NCBI GenBank assembly: GCA_019455065.1
Contig: JACFNC010000013.1
Coordinates: 1-64,000, forward strand
DNA from: Rhodospirillales bacterium
Lineage (GTDB): Bacteria; Pseudomonadota; Alphaproteobacteria; Rhodospirillales; Magnetospirillaceae
Length of the DNA stretch: 64,000 bases
Direction: 5' to 3'
Positions within the stretch are counted from its first letter, which is position 1. The number at the start of each line of letters is the position of its first letter. The translations under genes were made by a program, and so were the position numbers. Below, in pieces: positions 8,813-17,206 of this stretch. The notes under the pieces were generated by a model. It ran no database searches, was not told the DNA's origin, and was given only the letters and a program-made list of their open reading frames with translations.

Positions 8813-11767
8813 TTATTCGCCCTCCTCGCCGCCCACCGCCCATTCCTTGACCCGCGCCAGATGCTGGTAGTCGCTGAAGCGCGGGGCGCGGTCGGGATGC
8901 GGGCGTGCGGCGTAGGGAGTTTCGGAGTCGTCGAACGCGGCGACGAGCCGGGCGAGTCCGGCCAGCGCCTGATCGGCCAGTCCCTCGGGATCGTCGCCGG
9001 CCGAGCGCTCTTCGCCACCGGCGGCGTTGCCGCTGAGGCGCCAGTAGCAGAGTGCCGCGAGCGGCCCCGGCGGGACATCGGGGAAACCGCCGGCGCGCAC
9101 GATCGCCGCCTCGATGGGTAGCTGCGGCGCAAACCCCGCCGCCACCTCCTTGGCGGAGGGCGGGGCGCCGGTCTTGTAGTCGATCACCACCAGGCCGCCG
9201 TCGCGAAGCCGGTCGATGCGGTCGGCCTTGGCGCTGATGCGGAAGGGCCCGCCCGGGGCGTCGATGTCGATGCTCCCGCTGACCTCGCTGGCAACCGACG
9301 CGACCGTCGGGCGGCGGCGCGTTTCTTGCGCGACGAACCAGCGGGCGACCCGTTCGAAGCGCGGCCACCAGAACGCCCACACGCCCGGCGTCGCCAACTT
9401 CTCGCCGAAGGTCTCGCGCCCGATCTCGAGCAGGCGATCCAGCGGGTCGGAGGGCAGGGCCTCGGGGTAGGCGCGGCAGAAGTTTTCAAGCGCCTGATGA
9501 ACGATCTCACCGTACTCGGCGGCGCCCGGATCGGCGTCGATGGGATCGAGCGCCTTCAGGCGCAGCACATGGCGGGCGTAGATGGCGTAGGGGTCGCGCA
9601 TCCAGGTCTCGACCTGAGTGGCCCACAGATGGCGCGGCCGGGCGTCCACCGGCGGGCGCGGCGCGGGCGGCGGCAGCGGGGCGATGCGCGCCGGCCGGTC
9701 GAGGGCGGCGAACCAGTCCAGCCAGTCGCGGCGCCAGCGCCCCCGCTCGACCCCCACGGCCTTGAGCACCGCGTCCATGCGCAGCAGCCAGCGCGAGGGC
9801 ACGGTGGGCGTGCCGTCGACGCGCACCGCCCGGGTCAGCACCACCTCGGGCGCGCACAGGGCCTGCGCGAAGTCATGGGCCGACAGGCCGATGCGGCGTT
9901 CGGGCAGCGGCAGCCCGAAGGCCTCACGCATGGGTCGCGACATCCAAGGGTCGGCGGCCGCCTCGGCCGGCCAAGTCCCCTCGTTGAGCCCCCCCAGGAT
10001 CAGGCGGTCGGCGGACTGCATGCGCGCCTCCAGGGGGCCCCAGATGTGCAGGCGCGGATGCCCGCCCCAGGCGGGTCGCACCACCCTGGCGGCCATCAGG
10101 TCGTCGAGCAGACCCGGATACTGGGTGGGGGTTACGGCGTCGAGCACCCCGGCCGAATCCGCCAACTCCCCCACGAACAGCGCCGCCGCCTCGCCGGCGT
10201 CGCCCTTCCACAGGCGGGATGCGCCCTGCCACTGGTCGTCGGCGGCCAGCCATTCGGCGAAGGCGACATGGGCGCGCAGCAGGTCGGCCAGCGGCGCCGA
10301 TGCGCGCGCCATGAGGCGCGTGAAGGGCTCGGCCGCCGCCTCCATGCCCGCCAGCCAGGAGGCGAGGCGTTCGTCCCCCACCGCCTGCCGCAATCCGCCC
10401 AGACCGGCCGCCGGGCGCGGCCCGCGCAACGCCTTGCGTTCCAGCGACCGCACGCGGGCCCGGAAGCGCCCCGCCGACAAGCCGCCGGCGGCCAGCGGGT
10501 GTTTGAGCGCCGCCAGGGTGGCATGGGGGGCGAATTCCTCGGCCACCATCGCCGCGGTCAGGCGCAGAAACACGCCGGGGGGGCACAGGCTCAGCGGCCG
10601 GCCGGCGGAGTCGTCGATGACGATGCCCCAGCGGCCGAGTTCCGCCGCGACGCGGCGGGCGAGCCCGCGGTCGGGGGTGACCAGAGCGGCCGTGCGGCCC
10701 TCGGTCTCCAGCACCTCGCGCATCATCAGGGCGATCGCTCCCGCCTCCTCGCGCGGCCCCGGGCAGTCGAGCCGGGTGAGGCCGTCGACCATCGCCGCAC
10801 CCTCGGCCGCGGCGAGGGCGCGCCAGACGTCGGTGGTCGCCGAAGGCCGCATGATCTCGCGCGCCAGCATTCGGCGCGGGCCGCTCCCGTCGCCCCCGAC
10901 CGGCCACGGCCGCACCGCGCGCCGCCCCACGTCCAGCCGGGCGAGAAGCTGCTTGACGCCGAACTGCGGGTGGGTGGGCTCGATAGCCTCCCAGCTGTCT
11001 TCGTCGAGGTCCTGGTCGAGCCCCGGCAGCACCAGCCGGCCGTTGGGCAGCCCGGCCACCACGGTCAGGAGGTCGGCCGTCGCCGGAATGCTGCCCGTCG
11101 AACCCGCCGCGATCACCGGCTGCGCCGGCGGGTGCGCGCGCCACGCCTCGGCCTGCGCCCGCAGCAGGAGGTTCCGCCGGGCCGCGGGATCGATGAATCC
11201 CTGCTGTCCGAGAATGGCCGGCCAGTGCTCGGTCAGGATGCCCAGGAAGTCCAGGGTGATCTGCCAGTGCGCCGCGTAGTCCGCGGGCACCAGCGTCGCC
11301 AGCCGGTCGAAGGAAAGACCCTCGGTCTGCACCTGATCGAGCAGCCGCGCCAGTTCGGCGGCGAGACGAGCGGCCTGCTCGAGGGTCGGCGACGCCCCCC
11401 CGCGCCCGCCGCCCATCGCCATGATCAGCCGTGCGAGGAGAAGCTGCCGGTGCAGGTCGGGCACCGCCGGCGGAAGCTCGAGTACGGGCCCTGCGGCCTC
11501 GCCTTCGCCCAGCGCCAGTTCATCCTCGTCGACCTCGCCCAAGGGCAGCATGCGCGGCAGCAGTAACGGCCGCCCGTCGCTCAGCCGCAGGAAGGCCTCG
11601 CGCAGCGCACGGCAGGCGCGGCGGGTGGGCAGGAGGATGGTCTGCCGCGCCAAGGCCAACGGCTCCTGCCCCGCTTCGTCGAGCAGGCCCTGGGCCAGAG
11701 TGTCGAGAAAAGGCGCCCCCGCCGGGATGGTGTAGACGTTGCGGGCCGGGGGCGGGGCGGCGATCAT
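8813..11767 (-). CDS. addB: Double-strand break repair protein AddB
   Basis: Second subunit of the AddAB helicase-nuclease, 984 residues from the chosen ATG. The C-terminal part carries a RecB-type nuclease: RISAKADRIDRL and VVIDYKTGAPPS, preceded by EYGEIVHQALENF. The start at 11767 (MIAAPPPARNVYTIP) is chosen because it overlaps the murU stop by 4 bases, whereas the longer open frame to 11869 runs into that gene and has no family resemblance. Translational coupling to the upstream nucleotidyltransferase is likely. It works with AddA in recombinational repair. Confidence 0.93.
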   Translation of the reverse strand: MIAAPPPARNVYTIPAGAPFLDTLAQGLLDEAGQEPLALARQTILLPTRRACRALREAFLRLSDGRPLLLPRMLPLGEVDEDELALGEGEAAGPVLELPPAVPDLHRQLLLARLIMAMGGGRGGASPTLEQAARLAAELARLLDQVQTEGLSFDRLATLVPADYAAHWQITLDFLGILTEHWPAILGQQGFIDPAARRNLLLRAQAEAWRAHPPAQPVIAAGSTGSIPATADLLTVVAGLPNGRLVLPGLDQDLDEDSWEAIEPTHPQFGVKQLLARLDVGRRAVRPWPVGGDGSGPRRMLAREIMRPSATTDVWRALAAAEGAAMVDGLTRLDCPGPREEAGAIALMMREVLETEGRTAALVTPDRGLARRVAAELGRWGIVIDDSAGRPLSLCPPGVFLRLTAAMVAEEFAPHATLAALKHPLAAGGLSAGRFRARVRSLERKALRGPRPAAGLGGLRQAVGDERLASWLAGMEAAAEPFTRLMARASAPLADLLRAHVAFAEWLAADDQWQGASRLWKGDAGEAAALFVGELADSAGVLDAVTPTQYPGLLDDLMAARVVRPAWGGHPRLHIWGPLEARMQSADRLILGGLNEGTWPAEAAADPWMSRPMREAFGLPLPERRIGLSAHDFAQALCAPEVVLTRAVRVDGTPTVPSRWLLRMDAVLKAVGVERGRWRRDWLDWFAALDRPARIAPLPPPAPRPPVDARPRHLWATQVETWMRDPYAIYARHVLRLKALDPIDADPGAAEYGEIVHQALENFCRAYPEALPSDPLDRLLEIGRETFGEKLATPGVWAFWWPRFERVARWFVAQETRRRPTVASVASEVSGSIDIDAPGGPFRISAKADRIDRLRDGGLVVIDYKTGAPPSAKEVAAGFAPQLPIEAAIVRAGGFPDVPPGPLAALCYWRLSGNAAGGEERSAGDDPEGLADQALAGLARLVAAFDDSETPYAARPHPDRAPRFSDYQHLARVKEWAVGGEEGE

Positions 11768-12519
11768 TTGCCGCTGCTCGAACCGCCGTCGCGCCAGCGG
11801 GCTTCGAGCTCGGCCAGCGCCACCGGCGTTCCCACGTGGAACCACTCGCCATCGTGGACGATGCCCCACAGGCGCCCCTCCTCCAACGCCCGGTCATAGA
11901 GCAGGTTGAGCGAGAAGGGGCCGGAGGGCACGTCCTTGAACAGGCGCGGATGAAGAATCTGCACGCCCGAGAACAGCAGCGGCGCCACCTCGCGCTCACG
12001 CCTGCGGCGCGGCCTGCCCAGCGGGTCGAGGAAGAAGTCGCCGAGCCCGTCATAGCCAAACGCCGCCGCGCTGCGCTGTAGCAGCAGTAGGCCGTCCATA
12101 GTGTCGTCATCCCAGGCGACGGCGAGGCGGTGGAGCGCCGGCAGCGCGCCGTTCAGCCACACGATGTCGCTGTTCACCACGTAGAACGGATCGGGTCCCA
12201 GCAAGGGCAGCGCCTTGGCCACCCCGCCGCCGGTTTCCAGCAGCACCTCTTCTTCGGAAAAGGCAATTCCGCGCCGCCCCTTGAGATGTGCGCGGATCAT
12301 CTGCCCCTTGTAATGCAGGTTGACCACGATCCCCTCGACCCGCGCCGCCGCGAGATGGTCGAGTACGCGATCCAGCATCGACCGTCCGCCCACCTCGACC
12401 AGCGGCTTCGGCATGCGCTCGGTGATCGGGCGCATGCGCAGCCCCAGCCCGGCGGCCAGCACCATCGCCCGCTTTGGACCCGCCACCGGCGGCGGCGCGA
12501 TCACGCGGCCGGTCGGCAT
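11764..12519 (-). CDS. murU: Nucleotidyltransferase, probable MurNAc-1-phosphate uridylyltransferase
   Basis: Sugar-phosphate nucleotidyltransferase of 251 residues with the N-terminal signature MVLAAGLGLRMRPITERMPKPLVEVGG and the metal-binding NSDIVW. The adjacent kinase gene (overlap 19 bp) and the order tsaE-kinase-transferase match the AmgK/MurU pair of peptidoglycan recycling, in which MurNAc-1-phosphate is converted to UDP-MurNAc, bypassing de novo synthesis. The start ATG at 12519 gives MPTGRVIAPPP; the open frame extends further upstream only inside the kinase gene. Mannose-1-phosphate guanylyltransferase is the usual automatic annotation and remains an alternative. The 3' end overlaps the addB start by 4 bases. 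Confidence 0.8.
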   Translation of the reverse strand: MPTGRVIAPPPVAGPKRAMVLAAGLGLRMRPITERMPKPLVEVGGRSMLDRVLDHLAAARVEGIVVNLHYKGQMIRAHLKGRRGIAFSEEEVLLETGGGVAKALPLLGPDPFYVVNSDIVWLNGALPALHRLAVAWDDDTMDGLLLLQRSAAAFGYDGLGDFFLDPLGRPRRRREREVAPLLFSGVQILHPRLFKDVPSGPFSLNLLYDRALEEGRLWGIVHDGEWFHVGTPVALAELEARWRDGGSSSGK

Positions 12520-13505
12520 GACGGCACGGTCCTTGCGGCGGGGGGCAGATGCTCGTCGATCCACGCCCGCATCTCGGCGAGGACGGGATGGGCGAGCGCG
12601 CCCTCGAGCAGGCGCCACACCCTGGGGATGTGGCCCAGATATTGCGGCTTGCCGTCGCGCCGGCACAGCCGGGTGAAGATGCCGATCACCTTGGCATGGC
12701 GCTGCGCCGCCAGTACCGCCCAGGAGGCCGCGAAGTCGCCGGGGTCGAGCTTGGGAAAGGCGGCGAGGTAGCGGGCCTTCTCGGCCGCGATCAGCGCCGG
12801 CGGAACGTCGCGCCGCGCATCTTCCAGCAGCGACATGAGATCGTAGGTTACCGGCCCCGCCACCGCGTCCTGGAAGTCGAGCAGGCCGCAGGCCGCGATC
12901 CCCGGTCGCGGCAGCCGCATCAGGTTGTCGACATGGAAGTCCCGCAGCACCAGGGTTTCGGGCACCCGCCGGGCCACCGGGAAGTGGGCCCGCCACAGCG
13001 CCGCGTATTCCTCGCGCATGCTCGGCGATGGCGCCGCCCCGGCGATCTCCGGAAGGTACCAATCGACCAGCAGCGTCGCTTCGGTCAGAAGCCGCTCGTC
13101 GTCGTAGGGCGGACAGCCGGCAGGCACCGCATCGGCGCGGCCATGCAGGTCGATCAGCAGGTCGACCGCCAGCCGGTAGAGGCCGCCCTCGTCCCCTCCC
13201 GCCGCCAAGAGGCGGGTGTAGGTGTCGTCGCCCAAATCCTCGAGGAGCAGCACGCCCCGGTCCTCGTCCGCCGCGAGCACGCGCGGCGCGCTGTAGCCGA
13301 GGCTGGCGAGATGGCGGGCAATGGAAAGGAAAGGCCGCACGTCCTCCTTGGGCGGCGGCGCGTCCATCAGGACGGCGCGCCGGTCGCGGTCGCGCAGGCG
13401 CTCATAGTGCCGGAACGAGGCATCGCCCGCCAGCCGCCCGCGCGTGGCGCCGCCCCAGCCATGCCGGTCCAGGAAGTCGCCTATGGCTGCGGCACGGTCA
13501 TGCAC
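12501..13505 (-). CDS. amgK: Aminoglycoside-phosphotransferase-fold sugar kinase (AmgK-like)
   Basis: APH-fold kinase of 334 residues. The catalytic loop LRDFHVDNL and the metal-binding segment GLLDFQDAV are intact. In the AmgK family the enzyme phosphorylates the anomeric hydroxyl of MurNAc (and GlcNAc) for cell-wall recycling. The gene overlaps tsaE upstream by 8 bp and the nucleotidyltransferase downstream by 19 bp, indicating co-translation. The pairing with a MurU-like enzyme is the main reason for this specific call; on its own it would be an APH-family phosphotransferase. Confidence 0.82.
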   Translation of the reverse strand: MHDRAAAIGDFLDRHGWGGATRGRLAGDASFRHYERLRDRDRRAVLMDAPPPKEDVRPFLSIARHLASLGYSAPRVLAADEDRGVLLLEDLGDDTYTRLLAAGGDEGGLYRLAVDLLIDLHGRADAVPAGCPPYDDERLLTEATLLVDWYLPEIAGAAPSPSMREEYAALWRAHFPVARRVPETLVLRDFHVDNLMRLPRPGIAACGLLDFQDAVAGPVTYDLMSLLEDARRDVPPALIAAEKARYLAAFPKLDPGDFAASWAVLAAQRHAKVIGIFTRLCRRDGKPQYLGHIPRVWRLLEGALAHPVLAEMRAWIDEHLPPAARTVPSCRPAA

Positions 13506-13977
13506 GTCGCGACATCTCGGCTATTCTCCCGGCCCAAGGCCCGTGACCCACTAGCACCACCTTGCGCGAAGTCTCGGTGGCGCCCGCTGCCAGGGTAACG
13601 TCCAGCCGGTCCGGCGGCAACAGGGCCCCCAGGCGCTCCGGCCATTCCATCAATACGATCCCCTCGGTTAAGGCTTCCTCGATACCGAGCTCGAACGCCT
13701 CGGCGGGATCGCCCAGGCGGTAGAGATCGAAATGCCAGATGAATGCGCGCTCGGCCTCATAGGTCTGCACCAGGGTGAAGGTGGGGCTGGGCACCTCTTC
13801 GTCCGGGGCCGTGAGATGACGGATGAAGGCGCGGGCCAGCGCCGTCTTGCCGCTGCCGAGGGGGCCGCGCAGGGCGATTACGTCACCCGGCCCGGCGAGA
13901 CCGGCCAGGGCCGCGGCAAGGGCGGCGGTGGCGGCTTCGTCCGCGAGGTCGAGGGCAAGGGTGGTCGGCTGCTGCAT
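13498..13977 (-). CDS. tsaE: tRNA threonylcarbamoyladenosine biosynthesis ATPase TsaE
   Basis: P-loop ATPase of 159 residues (YjeE family) with Walker A GPLGSGKTALARAF, the segment VPSPTFTLVQTYE and HFDLYRLGDPAEAFELG, all diagnostic for TsaE. It assists TsaB/TsaD in forming t6A37 on ANN-decoding tRNAs. The start ATG at 13977 (MQQPTTLALDL) is preferred over the open frame to 14052, which would nearly abut the divergent reductase gene. It is the first gene of the minus-strand block and overlaps amgK by 8 bp. Confidence 0.93.
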   Translation of the reverse strand: MQQPTTLALDLADEAATAALAAALAGLAGPGDVIALRGPLGSGKTALARAFIRHLTAPDEEVPSPTFTLVQTYEAERAFIWHFDLYRLGDPAEAFELGIEEALTEGIVLMEWPERLGALLPPDRLDVTLAAGATETSRKVVLVGHGPWAGRIAEMSRRA

Positions 13978-14083
13978 GGGACGTTTGTAGTCGTCCGCGG
14001 AGCCCTCGGCAACGCCCGCGCGGGGGTTGATTCGGCCGAGGCGGGCGGGCATTGTGCGGCCTTGTCAGATCGGGAGTGCCGCC

Positions 14084-15103
14084 ATGTCGCCCAGCGTGTT
14101 CGAAACGGACGTCGTCATCGTCGGGGCCGGCCCGGTCGGTTTGTTCGCCGTGTTCGAGTGCGGCATGGTGCGTCTCAAGTGCCACGTCGTGGACGCCCTG
14201 GAAAGCGCGGGCGGGCAATGCGCGGCGCTGTATCCCGAGAAGCCGATCTACGACATCCCCGGCCATCCGCGTATCCTCGCCTCCGACCTCGTGGAGCGCT
14301 TGATCGAGCAGGCGGCGCCCTTCGCGCCGGTCTATCATTTCGGCCGGCGGGTCGAGACGCTGGTTCGCCAGGACGACGGACGCTGGCGGGCCGGCTTGTC
14401 GGACGGCACGGTGCTGATCGCGCCGACGGTCATCATCGCCGCGGGGGTCGGCGCCTTCGGGCCGAACCGGCCGCCGCTGGCCGGCATCCAGGAATACGAG
14501 GGCCGCGGCGTGTTCTACCTGGTGCGACGCCGCGACGATTTCAGGGACAAGCGGGTGGTCATCGCGGGCGGCGGCGATTCCGCCGTCGACTGGGCGCTGT
14601 CGCTGGCGGACGTCGCGGCGCGGGTGATGGTGGTGCATCGCCGGCCCAAGTTCCGCGCCGCCCCCAAAAGCGCGGCGCGCCTGCAACGTCTGGCGGACGA
14701 GGGCCTGATCGACCTGGTCATTCCTTTTCAGCTTCACGCCCTGGAGGGACGCGAGGGGCGCCTGTCGGCGGTCGTGGTGGCGACGCTGGAGGGCGAGGAG
14801 CGGCGGCTGGACGCCGACGTGCTGCTGCCCTTCTTCGGCCTTGCCACCAATCTGGGGCCGATCGCCGAATGGGGGCTGAACATGGAGCGCAACCTGATCG
14901 CGGTGGAGCAGTCGACCTGCGCAACCAGCGCCCCCGGGGTGTTCGCCGTCGGCGACATCGCCCACTATCCCGGCAAGCTCAAGCTGATCCTCAGCGGTTT
15001 TGCCGAGGCAGCGGCCGCCGCCCACGCCGCCCACGCCGTGGCGCGCCCGGACGAGATTCTCCGCTTCGAGTATTCGACGACCAGCGGCGTGCCGGGAAGG
15101 TAG
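14084..15103 (+). CDS. Ferredoxin/flavodoxin-NADP+ reductase (thioredoxin-reductase-like type)
   Basis: FAD/NAD(P)H flavoprotein of 339 residues. FAD-binding VVIVGAGPVGLFAVFECG is at the N-terminus, followed by GGQCAALYPEKPIYDIPG; the NADPH-binding GGGDSAVDWA is in the middle and GVFAVGDI near the C-terminus. There is no CxxC redox pair, which separates it from thioredoxin reductase and fits the ferredoxin-NADP reductase type 2 of Bacillus, Chlorobium and alphaproteobacteria. It would move electrons between NADPH and ferredoxin or flavodoxin. The start ATG at 14084 has CGGGAG about 8 bp upstream; the frame is open to 14027. It is divergent from tsaE and followed by a 320-bp AT-rich gap. Confidence 0.88.
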   Translation: MSPSVFETDVVIVGAGPVGLFAVFECGMVRLKCHVVDALESAGGQCAALYPEKPIYDIPGHPRILASDLVERLIEQAAPFAPVYHFGRRVETLVRQDDGRWRAGLSDGTVLIAPTVIIAAGVGAFGPNRPPLAGIQEYEGRGVFYLVRRRDDFRDKRVVIAGGGDSAVDWALSLADVAARVMVVHRRPKFRAAPKSAARLQRLADEGLIDLVIPFQLHALEGREGRLSAVVVATLEGEERRLDADVLLPFFGLATNLGPIAEWGLNMERNLIAVEQSTCATSAPGVFAVGDIAHYPGKLKLILSGFAEAAAAAHAAHAVARPDEILRFEYSTTSGVPGR

Positions 15104-15423
15104 AGGAGCATCAAGTGCCGTAGGCGGTCCGCTGGGGCTCCCAAAAAATGACAAAGGTGTGCCTGCAAGACATACTTGTTTTTCTGCAAGGCAAACAAAT
15201 CTCTCGCAAGAGGTAAGTACGAAAAATACTTACAAATAAATCGATGCGCACACATTTATTATGAATGGCGTAAATATCATTTGTAATATGTTATCCTCGG
15301 CTTGACTTCTGGCCGCCGGCCCCTATATTTGCGGCCTATCGTCGAAAACATGCCAACCAGTCGTGGGGCTCAGCCGCCCCAGGGCTTCCCGGCCGGCCAA
15401 CCCCCAAGACCGGAGTTCTTTTC
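15104..15423 (+). promoter_or_regulatory. AT-rich regulatory region upstream of the NAGGN operon
   Basis: This 320-bp gap has no gene and is strikingly AT-rich from about 15140 to 15300 in an otherwise GC-rich window. GCAAG pentamers occur at 15165, 15186 and 15206, that is 21 and 20 bp apart (two helical turns); the first two are within the longer match CTGCAAG. A perfect palindrome follows: GTAAGTA (15213-15219), a 7-nt spacer, TACTTAC (15227-15233). A sigma70-like promoter lies at TTGACT (15302-15307), 16-bp spacer, TATATT (15324-15329), giving a leader of about 88 nt. GGAG at 15412 is the ribosome-binding site for the ATG at 15424. The repeats look like operator sites for an unknown, perhaps osmotic, regulator (inference). 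Confidence 0.6.
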
Positions 15424-17196
15424 ATGTGTGGAATTTGTGGCGAGGTGACGTTCGACGGCACGCGGGCCTCGCGGGCGGCGGTCGAAGCCATGGCGGACGC
15501 CATGGCGGCCCGCGGCCCTGACGCGGAAGGATTGCTCGCCCACGGGCCGATGGCTTTCGGACACCGCCGCCTGAAGATCATTGACCTTTCGGAACAGTCG
15601 CAGCAGCCAATGGCCGATCCCGAGCTGGGCCTGGAGATCGTCTTCAACGGCTGCATCTACAATTACCGTGAATTGCGCGACGAGTTGACGGCGAAGGGAT
15701 ATCGCTTCTTCTCCGACGGCGATACCGAGGTCATCCTGAAGGCATGGCATGCCTGGGGCGCCGGGGCGGTGCGACGGTTCAACGGCATGTTCGCCTTTGC
15801 CTTGCGTGAACGGCAGACCGGCCGCCTCGTCCTGGGCCGCGACCGTCTTGGCATCAAGCCTCTCTACTATGCGATTCGGCGGGGCGGCGTGCGCTTCGCC
15901 TCCACCCTGCCGGCGCTCCTCGCCGGCGGCGGCATCTCGGCAGAGATCGATCCGATCGCGCTGCATCACTACATGACGTTCCATGCCGTGGTTCCGGCCC
16001 CGCATACCATTCTTGCCGAGGTTCGCAAGCTGCCGCCGGCGACGCTGATGGTCGTCGAGCCGGACGGCAGGAAGACAGAAACCCGCTACTGGGATCTCTC
16101 CTTCAATCGCACCGCCGAGGACGAAACCCGTCCGCGCGAGGAATGGCGCGCGATGGTGCTTGACGGGCTGCGCAAGGCGGTCCGGCGAAGGCTGGTTGCC
16201 GACGTGCCGGTTGGGGTGCTGCTGTCCGGCGGGCTCGATTCGAGTCTCATCACCGGCCTTGTCGCCGAGGCCGGCGTTCAGGACTTGTCGACCTTTTCGG
16301 TGGGATTCGAGGCGGTCGACGGCGAAGAGGGCGACGAGTTCCGCTACTCCGACATCGTCGCCGAGGCGTTCGCGACCCGCCATCACCGAATCTTCGTCGA
16401 AAGCCGCCGGCTCCTCGACGCGCTGCCGCATTGCATCGCGGCAATGAGCGAGCCCATGGTCAGCCACGACGCGGTCGGCTTCTACCTGCTGTCGCAGGAG
16501 GTCTCGCGGCATCTCACGGTGGTACAGTCGGGACAGGGGGCGGACGAGGTTTTCGCGGGTTATCACTGGTACCCGCCCCTGCGTCGCAGCAACGACCCCG
16601 AGGGCGACTATGTCGCGGGCTTTTTCGACCGCGACCACGCCGAATTCGCCCGCGCCGTCGCCGGCCGCCATACCGGCGCGGATCACAGCCGCGCGTTCGT
16701 CTCCCGCCACTTCCGCGCCCCGGGCGCCGACGCGCCCGTCGACAAGGCGCTCAGGCTCGACACCACGATCATGCTGGTCGACGACCCGGTGAAGCGCGTC
16801 GACAACATGACGATGGCGTGGGGATTGGAGGCCCGCGTTCCCTTTCTCGACCACGAGCTGGTGGAACTGGCGGCGCGGATTCCCGCCGAGCACAAGCTGA
16901 GCGGCGGCGGCAAGGGGATTCTCAAGGAGGCCGCGAGAGAGGTCATTCCGGCCGGCGTGATCGACCGCCCGAAGGGGTATTTTCCGGTTCCCGCGCTGAA
17001 ATACCTCGAGGGGCCCGCGCTCGAATTCGTTCTCGACGTGTTGAACCAGCCGGCGGCGCGCAGCCGCGACCTGTTCCGGTCCGACTACGTTGCCGACCTG
17101 CTTGCGGATCCGAAGGGGCACATCACTCCGCTCCGCGGTTCCAAGCTGTGGCAGATCGCGGTGCTCGAGGCCTGGCTGCAGACCAACGCCCTTTGA
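15424..17196 (+). CDS. asnO: N-acetylglutaminylglutamine amidotransferase (AsnB-like, NAGGN synthesis)
   Basis: Asparagine-synthetase-fold amidotransferase of 590 residues. Cys2 (MCGICGEV) is the class II glutaminase nucleophile. The synthetase domain carries the PP-loop SGGLDSS from Ser268. In the NAGGN pathway it amidates N-acetylglutaminylglutamine to NAGGN, a dipeptide osmolyte made under salt stress in Sinorhizobium and Pseudomonas. The specific call rests on the two following genes: a GNAT/ATP-grasp synthetase 10 bp downstream and an M42 peptidase, the diagnostic NAGGN gene set. Without that context it would be called asparagine synthase. The upstream AT-rich region probably controls the operon. 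Confidence 0.9.
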   Translation: MCGICGEVTFDGTRASRAAVEAMADAMAARGPDAEGLLAHGPMAFGHRRLKIIDLSEQSQQPMADPELGLEIVFNGCIYNYRELRDELTAKGYRFFSDGDTEVILKAWHAWGAGAVRRFNGMFAFALRERQTGRLVLGRDRLGIKPLYYAIRRGGVRFASTLPALLAGGGISAEIDPIALHHYMTFHAVVPAPHTILAEVRKLPPATLMVVEPDGRKTETRYWDLSFNRTAEDETRPREEWRAMVLDGLRKAVRRRLVADVPVGVLLSGGLDSSLITGLVAEAGVQDLSTFSVGFEAVDGEEGDEFRYSDIVAEAFATRHHRIFVESRRLLDALPHCIAAMSEPMVSHDAVGFYLLSQEVSRHLTVVQSGQGADEVFAGYHWYPPLRRSNDPEGDYVAGFFDRDHAEFARAVAGRHTGADHSRAFVSRHFRAPGADAPVDKALRLDTTIMLVDDPVKRVDNMTMAWGLEARVPFLDHELVELAARIPAEHKLSGGGKGILKEAAREVIPAGVIDRPKGYFPVPALKYLEGPALEFVLDVLNQPAARSRDLFRSDYVADLLADPKGHITPLRGSKLWQIAVLEAWLQTNAL

Positions 17197-17206
17197 AGAG
17201 GAGGCC

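Noticed and set aside
9326-11566. Open frame of 746 codons on the plus strand opposite addB
   Set aside because: Shadow of addB; no recognisable domain and unusual amino-acid composition.
14084-15103. Thioredoxin reductase as product of the flavoprotein gene
   Set aside because: No CxxC active-site pair is present; the sequence fits the ferredoxin/flavodoxin-NADP reductase type instead.
17090-17206. N-terminal extension of the NAGGN synthetase to 17090
   Set aside because: Lies wholly inside the amidotransferase gene; ATG 17207 has a strong ribosome-binding site and gives the family-like N-terminus.
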